Positions 57,438-64,000 of a stretch of 64,000 bases of DNA are shown in pieces; position 1 is the stretch's first letter, and every line of letters starts with the position of its first letter. Source of the DNA: Magnetospirillum fulvum (GTDB lineage Bacteria > Pseudomonadota > Alphaproteobacteria > Rhodospirillales > Magnetospirillaceae); the NCBI RefSeq assembly GCF_900108475.1, contig NZ_FNWO01000001.1, positions 124,001 to 188,000 of the forward strand, written 5' to 3'. The notes beneath the pieces are model-generated. The model did no database searches, was not told the origin of the DNA, and saw nothing but the letters and a program-made list of their open reading frames with translations. The position numbers and the translations under genes are program-made.

Positions 57438-59177
57438 TCACTTAATAGGGGTGAAATCGCGACCGGAGGTCACCGGCGCGACCAGTCCGACCCGGATCAG
57501 GAAATCGCCGAAATGTTCGTCGGCAAAGCGTTCGGCGGCAAAGCGGCGCAGGATCGGAGCGAGGGTCGCGACGATGGTGTCCTCATCGACGTTTTCAAGG
57601 AACAGACGATTGAGGCGCTGGCCGTGATAGCCACCGCCGAGATAGAGGTTGTAGGTGCCCGGTCCCCGCCCGGTAAAACCGATCTCGGCGACATAGGGGC
57701 GGGCGCATCCGTTGGGGCATCCGGTCATTCGCAGAATGATCGGAACCTCGGCAAGGCCGCATTCGGCCATAATTCCGTCCAGCCGGGTGATGAATCCGGG
57801 CAGATAGCGCTCGCTTTCCGCCATCGCCAGCGAGCAGGTCGGCAAGGCAACGCAGGCCATCGCATTGCGCCGCAACTGACTGGGAGCCGTGCTGCCCTCG
57901 CCCATGCCGTACTCGGCCAGCATCGCCTCGATCCGCCCCCGCTCGGCGGCGGGAATATTGGCCAGGATCAGATTCTGATTGGCGGTCAGGCGGAAATCGC
58001 CCTGATGGATCGCGGCGATGGCGCGCAGCCCCTCCATCATCCGCCCTTTGACCCGGCCGTTTTCGACGAACAGGGTGAGGTGCCAGCGCCCGTCTTCTCC
58101 CTCGGTCCAGCCGAACGGATCGGTGTTGGCGGTAAAGACAAAGGGGCGCGGAGCCTCGAGACGGCGGCCGAGGCGGCGCTCGAGTTCGCCCTTGAACCAC
58201 TCCACCCCACGATTGTCGATCGTGTATTTCATCCGGGCGTGCTTGCGGGTGACGCGGTCGCCATAATCGCGCTGGATCGCCACCACCGTCTCGGCGATCT
58301 CGATCACCTCGTCGGGACCGCAAAAGCCGATCGGATCGGCCAGACGAGGGAAGGTGGTGGGATCGTTGTCGGCCCGCCCCATCCCGCCGCCTGCGACGAT
58401 ATCGAACCCGGCCAACCGGCCGTCTTCGGCGATCGCGATAAAGCCGAGATCGTGGGTATAGACATCGACGTCGTTCGATGGCGGAGCGGCGAAGGCGATC
58501 TTGAACTTACGCGGAAGATAGGTGCGGCCAAGCAACGGTTCGTCCTCGGCCGGACTCCCCGCCACCTTCGTCTCGTTGAGCCAGATTTCATGATAGGCTC
58601 GGCTTTTCGGCAGCAGATGCTCGCTGGTCCGTTTCGCCAGATCGTACATTTCGGCGTGCAGACGCGACCGCTCGGGCAGCGAGGCGCACAGCACCCCGCG
58701 CACGACGTCGCCGCAGGCCCCGATCGAATCGATCAAAGCCTTATCAATGCCTTGGATCGTCCGCTTCAGGTCTTTCTTCAAGATACCGTGGAACTGAAAG
58801 GTCTGCCGCGTCGTCAGCCGCAAGGTACCGTTGGCATAGGTGCGGGCCAGTTCGTCAAGCACCAGCCATTGCGCGGGCTGGCAGATCCCGCCCGGCATAC
58901 GCAAGCGCACCAGGAATTCAAAAGCCGGTTCCAGCTTCTGACGCCGCCGCTCGTCGCGCAGATCGCGGTCATCTTCCTGATAGATGCCGTGGAATTTCAA
59001 CAAGATCTGATCGTCGGCGGAGATCCCGCCGCTCAACGGCTCGGTCAGACCCTGGGCGATGGTGCCGCGCAGGAAATCGCTGCCGGCCTTCAGGCTTTCG
59101 TTGGGGCCGAGCGCCGACAGCGGCTGGGTGACGTCGCGCGAGCGGTCGTCGGGCGAGACGGGGCGATGGTCATCCAT
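57438..59177 (-). CDS. cysI: Sulfite reductase hemoprotein subunit
   Basis: CysI reduces sulfite to sulfide at a coupled siroheme-[4Fe-4S] centre. The 579-residue protein has LLKFHGIYQEDDRDLRDERR near the N terminus, LRLTTRQTFQFHGI, and the cluster ligands in VALPTCSLAMAESE and TGCPNGCARPY. The start is ATG 59177; the longer frame runs into cysJ and is rejected. cysJ ends 2 bp upstream of this start, so the two are co-translated. The pair lacks cysH and cysG nearby. Confidence 0.95.
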   Translation of the reverse strand: MDDHRPVSPDDRSRDVTQPLSALGPNESLKAGSDFLRGTIAQGLTEPLSGGISADDQILLKFHGIYQEDDRDLRDERRRQKLEPAFEFLVRLRMPGGICQPAQWLVLDELARTYANGTLRLTTRQTFQFHGILKKDLKRTIQGIDKALIDSIGACGDVVRGVLCASLPERSRLHAEMYDLAKRTSEHLLPKSRAYHEIWLNETKVAGSPAEDEPLLGRTYLPRKFKIAFAAPPSNDVDVYTHDLGFIAIAEDGRLAGFDIVAGGGMGRADNDPTTFPRLADPIGFCGPDEVIEIAETVVAIQRDYGDRVTRKHARMKYTIDNRGVEWFKGELERRLGRRLEAPRPFVFTANTDPFGWTEGEDGRWHLTLFVENGRVKGRMMEGLRAIAAIHQGDFRLTANQNLILANIPAAERGRIEAMLAEYGMGEGSTAPSQLRRNAMACVALPTCSLAMAESERYLPGFITRLDGIMAECGLAEVPIILRMTGCPNGCARPYVAEIGFTGRGPGTYNLYLGGGYHGQRLNRLFLENVDEDTIVATLAPILRRFAAERFADEHFGDFLIRVGLVAPVTSGRDFTPIK

Positions 59178-59179
59178 GG

Positions 59180-60979
59180 TCAGTAGACGTCCCTCTGATA
59201 GCGGCCTTCGCGCTGAAGACGCTTGAGATATTCGGCGGCTGGCTCGGGGCGCAGACCGCCATGGTCGGCGAGGATGCGGATCAGGGCCGATTCGACCGCC
59301 GGTCCCAAGGTGGCAGCGGCACCGCAGACATAGAGATGGCCGCCGCCCTCGATCCAGGCGAACACCTCGCGTCCATGCTCGATCAGCCGGTTCTGGACAT
59401 AGACCTTTTCCGCCTGATCGCGAGAGAAGGCGACCTCCATCCGGGTCAGCAGCCCGGTCTTGACCAGACGCTGCCATTCGCTCTGATAGAGGAAATCGGT
59501 GCGGAAGTGACGGTCACCGAAGAACAGCCAGGTCCGGCCGGTCGCCCCGGTCGCCTCGCGATGCTGCATGAAGGCGCGGAACGGCGCCACACCGGTCCCC
59601 GCCGCAATCATCAGGATCGGCCGGGTCGGGTCGTCGGGCAGGCGGAAATGCTCGTTGGCGGCGATAAAGACCGGAACCGTGTCCTCCGGCCCCAACCGCT
59701 CGGCCAGCCAGCCCGAGGCCACCCCCCGGCGCGGATACTCGTCCGACCCGAACGCGACCAGACCGACGGTCAGATGAGCTTCGTCGGGATAAGCCAGCGG
59801 ACTGGAGGCCAGCGAATAGAGGCGAGGCCGCAGCTTTCGCAACATCGCGACAAAGGCGTCCGGAGCCAACCCCTTGGCGGGAAACTCACGGACGATATCG
59901 GCGATCTGGCGATCCTTCAGATAGGCTTCCAAATCGTCGCGGCGATCGGGGCGGGTCAGAACCTTCAGCTTTTTCGACTTCGCCGCCTCGGCATAGAGGT
60001 CGATGAAGCGCGACGTCGCCAGAGTGATCTCGCGCGAGCGTTCCAGGATCGTGGCCAGTCGCTCCGACCGTCCGCCAGCGGCGACGACGGTGTCGCCGTC
60101 CAGCCGCAACGTCTCGATCAGTTCGCTTACCAACGCCGGATCGTTGCGGGGCTGCACCCCCAGGGCGTCACCGGGCTGATAGACCAGACCCGAGCCCTCC
60201 AGCGACAGTTCGACATGCCGGACCACCTTGTCCGAGCCCCGTCCGGTGATGGGAATCGTGTCAAGCAGCGGCGCCGGAAACGGATTGGCCTCGTCATATC
60301 CGCCGGACGAGACCGTCGCAGTGGCCACGGCGACGACCGGAACCTTGGTCAGGTGCGGCGCAATCGCGGTCAGCGTCGCCTCGATCCATGCCTCGGCGAC
60401 CTCTTCGTAATCGACGTCGCAATCCAGGCGCGTCGTCAGGCGATGCGCCCCCAGGGCCTCGAGCCGCTCGTCGATCTCGCGGGCGGTCTTGCAGAAATGG
60501 CGAAAACTCGAATCGCCCAGGCCCAGCACCGCGAACTCGGCCCCGGCCAGACGCGGAGCCCGTCGGCCCATCAGGAATTCGTGAAATCCACGCGCCGAAT
60601 CCGGCGGATCGCCCTCGCCATAGGTGCTGACCACCACCAACAGATGGCGGAGTGCCTTGACCTCCGGCAGCGGATAGGACGCCATGTCGATGGCGCGGGC
60701 GGCCAGCCCCCGCTCGATGGCGCGGTGCTCGATATGGCGGGCGAGATCGGCGGAATGGCCGGTCTGTGACCCGTACAGGATCACCAGCGGCTCGGTCGCG
60801 ACGGACTCGGTCCGGGCTGCGGACGGGACGGCCCCGGGGCGGGAGCGGGCGGCGAATCCGGCCAGATAGCCGCTGATCCACATCGCCTCGTCCAACGACA
60901 GCAACCCGACGAGGTCGTCGAGCTTACGTGCCGCCTCAGGACCGAGGGGAGACGCGCGAAGGGGGGATTCGGCTGTCAT
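59180..60979 (-). CDS. cysJ: Sulfite reductase flavoprotein subunit
   Basis: CysJ takes electrons from NADPH through FAD and FMN to CysI. The 599-residue protein has a flavodoxin-like FMN domain (LVILYGSQTGHSADLARHIE; VVSTYGEGDPPDSA), an FAD domain (RLYSLASSPLAYPDEAHLTV) and an NADP domain (MIAAGTGVAPFRAFMQHRE), ending EGRYQRDVY. The start is ATG 60979 with GAGG four bases upstream. It is the first gene of cysJI and divergent from the FUSC gene. Confidence 0.94.
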   Translation of the reverse strand: MTAESPLRASPLGPEAARKLDDLVGLLSLDEAMWISGYLAGFAARSRPGAVPSAARTESVATEPLVILYGSQTGHSADLARHIEHRAIERGLAARAIDMASYPLPEVKALRHLLVVVSTYGEGDPPDSARGFHEFLMGRRAPRLAGAEFAVLGLGDSSFRHFCKTAREIDERLEALGAHRLTTRLDCDVDYEEVAEAWIEATLTAIAPHLTKVPVVAVATATVSSGGYDEANPFPAPLLDTIPITGRGSDKVVRHVELSLEGSGLVYQPGDALGVQPRNDPALVSELIETLRLDGDTVVAAGGRSERLATILERSREITLATSRFIDLYAEAAKSKKLKVLTRPDRRDDLEAYLKDRQIADIVREFPAKGLAPDAFVAMLRKLRPRLYSLASSPLAYPDEAHLTVGLVAFGSDEYPRRGVASGWLAERLGPEDTVPVFIAANEHFRLPDDPTRPILMIAAGTGVAPFRAFMQHREATGATGRTWLFFGDRHFRTDFLYQSEWQRLVKTGLLTRMEVAFSRDQAEKVYVQNRLIEHGREVFAWIEGGGHLYVCGAAATLGPAVESALIRILADHGGLRPEPAAEYLKRLQREGRYQRDVY

Positions 60980-61135
60980 GAAACCTCGGATGGTCGCTGT
61001 TCGGAACAGGTCAACCGGCATTTATGCAGCCGCAGCGTCTTTCTCAATGGGACGCCATCACTATTTTCCGCTCGGCCGGGAACCGATTCGGGCAGGCTTG
61101 TCTCCACCTGCCACCCGCCTTATCTTCCAAATCAC

Positions 61136-61678
61136 ATGATACGCGCTCTCACTCTCGATTCGTTTCGCCGCTCCCTCGCTCTCAGCCGGGCGGTAAAGGC
61201 TGTCATCGTCGTCCTGCTGTCTTATTGCGGTGGCCTCTATTTCACCGGACTAATCCATCCCGATTCCGCTTTGTTCGGCGCGATGTGGGCGGCAGTGTCC
61301 GGACTGGCCTCGCTCCAGGACGACCTGCCCGGCACCCGCACCGCCGCCATTTTGCGGGTGTGGGGCACCCTGGTCGGCGCGGTGATCGCCGCCGCCTATC
61401 TGACCGCCTTTCCCTTCAGCACGATCGGCCTCGCCCTGGCGGCGGGACTGGCGGCGGGGATCGGAGCCTTGCTCAAGATGACCGATGGGGGCCGCCTGTC
61501 GGCGATCACGGTCACGGTGATCACGATCCTGACCGTGATCAATCCCGACCTCCATCCGGTCAGCAACGCCTCGCTGCGTTTTCTGGAATCCTGTCTGGGG
61601 TCGGCGATGGCCCTTGGAGTGGCGCTGATTTGGGCGGGAGTCACGGCGCTGTGGCTGCGCCGAAAAGAGAGACGATGA
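61136..61678 (+). CDS. FUSC-type membrane protein (fragment-length)
   Basis: A 180-residue membrane protein with about five helices and a FUSC/aromatic-acid-exporter-like segment: AVKAVIVVLLSYCGGLYFTG, PDSALFGAMWAAVSGLASLQ, and TRTAAILRVWGTLVGAVIAA. Full-length FUSC exporters are several times longer, with a cytoplasmic domain, so this is a short stand-alone form. It overlaps rcoM by four bases (ATGA). Substrate is unknown; a link to CO sensing is not evident. Confidence 0.75.
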   Translation: MIRALTLDSFRRSLALSRAVKAVIVVLLSYCGGLYFTGLIHPDSALFGAMWAAVSGLASLQDDLPGTRTAAILRVWGTLVGAVIAAAYLTAFPFSTIGLALAAGLAAGIGALLKMTDGGRLSAITVTVITILTVINPDLHPVSNASLRFLESCLGSAMALGVALIWAGVTALWLRRKERR

Positions 61679-62454
61679 CCGACGAAGCCAAATCCCATGG
61701 GCACCGAGCCGCCTCCTTCCTGGCCCCGGGCTCGGTCGATGGCGCATCGTTCGAGTACCGGCTGCAACGGACACCGGTCGGAGTGGTGATCCTCGATGCG
61801 GCCCGCAAGATTCGCGCGGCCAATCCGCTGGCGCGCCAGTTACTGGGCCGCGACTCCGCCACGCCGCTGTTCGGGGTCGATATCTTGTCGCTTCACCCCG
61901 AAGGGGCACGGGCCAAGGTCGGCTGGCTGATCGATTGCGCTCGGGATTCCGCCGACGGCACCGCCTCGCTGCTGGTATCGACACCGATGGGGAGTCTGGT
62001 GGCGAAGGTGACCCGGTTACAGACCGGTCCGGCTCCGGCCAATCTCGGCTATTGCATGATGTTCCACGCCCAGGGCGAGCTTCAGATGGGAGAAAGCCGC
62101 GAAGACGGCCTGGGCCCGCTGGTCAAGCTGCCGCTGATGCGGGGCAAGGGCGGCGTCACCACCCTGATCGACGTCGATCAGGTCGCTTGCCTGACCGCCC
62201 AGGGCCATTACGCCGAAGCGAAAACCCTGGCCTTCTCCGCGTTCTGCCCCCGCTCGCTGGCCGATCTCGAACGCAGGCTCGACCCGGCGATCTTCGTGCG
62301 GGTCCATCGCCGCCATCTCGTCAACATCCGCCACGTTCTCGCTGCCGAGCGCGATCACGGTCGCCTCCACCTCCGCCTGGCCGATCCGGACTCGACCCTG
62401 ATCCCGGTCAGCCGCGACAAAATCGACCTGGTGCGCCGCTTGCTTGCGGTATGA
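61675..62454 (+). CDS. rcoM: PAS-LytTR single-component regulator, RcoM-like CO/redox sensor
   Basis: RcoM is a heme-PAS, LytTR-DNA-binding regulator that activates genes in response to CO. The 259-residue protein has an N-terminal PAS domain ([20 protein letters not shown]) with His74 in [12 protein letters not shown] and Met105 in [11 protein letters not shown]. These match the heme ligands reported for RcoM (His74 and Met104). The C-terminal LytTR domain has [19 protein letters not shown] and [15 protein letters not shown]. It directly precedes cowN, a known RcoM target, which supports the assignment. It overlaps the FUSC gene by four bases. Confidence 0.85.
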   Translation: MTDEAKSHGHRAASFLAPGSVDGASFEYRLQRTPVGVVILDAARKIRAANPLARQLLGRDSATPLFGVDILSLHPEGARAKVGWLIDCARDSADGTASLLVSTPMGSLVAKVTRLQTGPAPANLGYCMMFHAQGELQMGESREDGLGPLVKLPLMRGKGGVTTLIDVDQVACLTAQGHYAEAKTLAFSAFCPRSLADLERRLDPAIFVRVHRRHLVNIRHVLAAERDHGRLHLRLADPDSTLIPVSRDKIDLVRRLLAV

Positions 62455-62482
62455 TCCTGGTCGCCCGTGCAGCTTCGATGCC

Positions 62483-62509
62483 GTTCATGCAGATATCAAA
62501 CGGTTCACG
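62483..62509 (+). promoter_or_regulatory. Candidate RcoM (LytTR) binding site upstream of cowN
   Basis: Two directly repeated half sites, GTTCATG (62483-62489) and GTTCACG (62503-62509), are 20 bp apart, two helical turns, and match the TTnnnG/LytTR-type half site. They lie about 85-110 bp upstream of the cowN start. A weak -35-like TTGTCC follows at 62519-62524, with a poor -10, as expected for an activated promoter. Assignment is from pattern and context. Confidence 0.5.
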
Positions 62510-62593
62510 CGCAAGCACTTGTCCGCTTGGGCGCCACGATGTCACCTTAACGCAGCCCAAGGTTCGGCTTCTCCTGGTATGAAGGTACGGTCC

Positions 62594-62926
62594 ATGACGT
62601 CTTCCCCGGCTTCGCTCTCCCTGTCCCCGGATGAGTCCGCCTCTAACCCCGACCGCTATATCAGCTTTCGCGGCATCGATTTCGAAGGCAACATGCAGGT
62701 GGTGTTGGGCCATCTCTATCGCCACATCGACGACCCGGCGAAGAACAACGCCCTGTGGATCCGCTTCCGCGAGCGTCTGGCCTTGGCCGAAAGCAGCGCG
62801 ACCGCGACCACCGACAAGCTGCTGCTGCTCCATTCCCACGTTTACTACATGGTCGAACTGTTCGAGGACCATGACGATGACGAAGCGATGGAGGCGTTGA
62901 AGAAGCTCGAGGAAGAGTGTTTCTGA
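62594..62926 (+). CDS. cowN: N2-fixation sustaining protein CowN
   Basis: CowN lets nitrogenase work in the presence of CO. The 110-residue protein has the family pattern [52 protein letters not shown] and the C-terminal LKKLEEEC. The N-terminal 18 residues are a Ser/Pro-rich extension. I start at ATG 62594; an in-frame ATG lies at 62579. It lies 139 bp after rcoM. The nif genes are outside the window, but its presence implies nitrogen fixation. Confidence 0.9.
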   Translation: MTSSPASLSLSPDESASNPDRYISFRGIDFEGNMQVVLGHLYRHIDDPAKNNALWIRFRERLALAESSATATTDKLLLLHSHVYYMVELFEDHDDDEAMEALKKLEEECF

Positions 62927-62935
62927 CCGCGACGG

Positions 62936-64000
62936 TCAGGCCGGAACGGGAGGAAAGACCAGGGTAAAGGTCGAGCCCAGACCGGGCGTGCTCTCCAGCG
63001 TCACCGCTCCGCCGTGCAGATCCATCATCGTCCGCACCAAGGCAAGGCCGAGGCCGCTGCCTTCGATCTTGCGAATTTCGGTGTTGGGCACCCGCTCATA
63101 GGCGTGAAACACCGTTTCATGCAGTTCCGGCGCGATACCGATCCCGGTATCGCTGACGATCAACCGGACGGTTCCGTCGGGGTCGCAGCGGCAGGACACG
63201 GCGACCCGCCCCCCGGACGGGGTGAATTTGATCGCATTCGACAGCAGGTTGAACAGCATTTGGCGCACCGCACGCTGATCGGCGTACAGCACGGCAGAGC
63301 AGGATTCGGGGCACGTCTCGACCACCAGATCCAGTCCGTGATGCGAGGCGCGCTCGCGCACCAATCGGGTGCAAATCGCGATCTCGGCCATGATGTCGAG
63401 CGGCTGCGGGACCAGATTGTGCTTTCCCGCCTCGATCCGGGCGAGGTCGAGCAGATCGTTGATGATATCGCGCAAATGCGAGCCGCTATTGTAGATGTCG
63501 GCGACAAAATCGCGGCACAATGACGGGTCGATCGGCCCGCCCAGTTCGTCGCGGATGATCTCGGAAAACCCCAGGATCGCGTTTAAGGGGGTGCGGAGTT
63601 CGTGGCTCATCGCCGCCAGAAATTCGCTTTTGGCCCGGTTGGCGAACTCGGCCTGACGCAGCGCGTCCTGGAGCCGCCGTTCGTTGTCGATCCGCTCGGT
63701 AATGTCGTTCAAGGTCACGATCACGCTGCCGCTGCCCAGGGGGGCGCGGGTCATCGTCACCGCGCGCGAGGTGCCGTCTTGCGAGCGCAGCCGCCAGTGC
63801 GAGGGACTGCCGTCGCCGCGGTCTTCGACCGTTACCGGCCCGAGGAACGCGTCGGGAGAGCGCCCGACCAGCGCCGCCGCGTCCAACCCGGTCAGGGTCG
63901 CAAAAACCGGGTTGGCGGCAAGGATGCGGTTCTCCTCGTCGGTGATCAGCATCGCCTCGGCCGAATGGGCGAACACGGTCTGAGTCAGGCTCAGCAGCCG
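62936..64000 (-). CDS. PAS-containing sensor histidine kinase (5' end outside window)
   Basis: The last 355 codons of a kinase whose frame stays open to the window edge. Present are a PAS domain (AMLITDEENRILAANPVFAT) with a following DITERIDNERRLQ, the H-box MSHELRTPLNAILGFSE, and the HATPase domain with LLSNAIKFTPSGG, DTGIGI and GSGLGLALV. It resembles PAS hybrid-less kinases with a cytoplasmic sensor; any N-terminal sensor is not visible. It is convergent with cowN, with nine bases between the stops. Confidence 0.9.
   Translation of the reverse strand, partial: RLLSLTQTVFAHSAEAMLITDEENRILAANPVFATLTGLDAAALVGRSPDAFLGPVTVEDRGDGSPSHWRLRSQDGTSRAVTMTRAPLGSGSVIVTLNDITERIDNERRLQDALRQAEFANRAKSEFLAAMSHELRTPLNAILGFSEIIRDELGGPIDPSLCRDFVADIYNSGSHLRDIINDLLDLARIEAGKHNLVPQPLDIMAEIAICTRLVRERASHHGLDLVVETCPESCSAVLYADQRAVRQMLFNLLSNAIKFTPSGGRVAVSCRCDPDGTVRLIVSDTGIGIAPELHETVFHAYERVPNTEIRKIEGSGLGLALVRTMMDLHGGAVTLESTPGLGSTFTLVFPPVPA

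Noticed and set aside
62455-62593. Sigma-54 promoter for cowN
   Set aside because: No GG-N10-GC pair with the expected flanks was found, so a sigma-70-type activated promoter is more likely.

Overview
The window is about 64 kb of GC-rich chromosomal DNA from an alphaproteobacterium, most likely a Rhodospirillales member near Rhodospirillum, Phaeospirillum or Magnetospirillum. The evidence is the alphaproteobacterial gene order rsh-pdxJ-lepB-rnc-era-recO-parC, a single bifunctional Rsh, an FCD-type GntR regulator, an RHH_4 ribbon-helix-helix protein, and an RcoM-cowN pair as known from nitrogen-fixing CO-exposed bacteria. Genus is an inference. No phage, integrase, intact insertion sequence or CRISPR array was seen.

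Layout. 1-6.7 kb (minus strand): parC (5' part), recO, era, rnc, lepB, pdxJ, rsh; the acpS gene usually found between pdxJ and lepB is absent. 6.9-10.2 kb (plus): motA, motB, an RDD membrane protein and the leucyl/arginyl-tRNA-protein transferase bpt. 10.2-19.1 kb (minus): a four-gene RND efflux operon of MdtABC/MuxABC-OpmB type. 19.2-20.3 kb (minus): an alpha/beta hydrolase and a PilZ protein. 20.5-27.5 kb (plus): a GH17-GT2 fusion probably making beta-glucan, tex, an orphan periplasmic binding protein and a DUF2892 protein. 27.7-32.4 kb: polyphosphate genes ppk1, ppx and a YaiI protein (minus), with a divergent SixA-like phosphatase. 32.6-36.6 kb: beta-carbonic anhydrase, smpB, dapA, a methyltransferase and a polyprenyl diphosphate synthase. 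36.7-40.6 kb: a Tat-exported GH1 enzyme, acylphosphatase, a DASS anion permease and a divergent GntR regulator. 40.7-46 kb: xseA and a divergent E. coli-type frdABCD fumarate reductase operon with a small unknown gene. 46.1-51.2 kb: a Cache chemoreceptor, two unknown genes (one a large polytopic membrane protein), a small unknown and an RHH protein. 51.6-57.3 kb: tRNA-Ser(GCU), an MFS transporter, a single-domain response regulator, a hairpin-rich noncoding element, a CbpA-like DnaJ protein, pdxH, a CDF metal transporter and an XRE regulator. 57.4-64 kb: cysI and cysJ, a FUSC-type membrane protein, rcoM, cowN and the 3' part of a PAS histidine kinase.

How the genes work together. Several sets are translationally coupled with 4-base ATGA or GTGA overlaps (rnc/era, the RND operon, ppx/yaiI, frdB/frdC, acylphosphatase/GH1, FUSC/rcoM). 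Fumarate reductase, sulfite reductase, RcoM and CowN suggest a facultative anaerobe able to respire fumarate and fix nitrogen in the presence of CO.

The two most noteworthy signals are (i) a roughly 300-bp noncoding element at 53748-54069, made of successive hairpins inside terminal inverted repeats and bounded by 12-bp direct repeats, and (ii) the rcoM-cowN pair with two LytTR-like half sites 20 bp apart between the genes.
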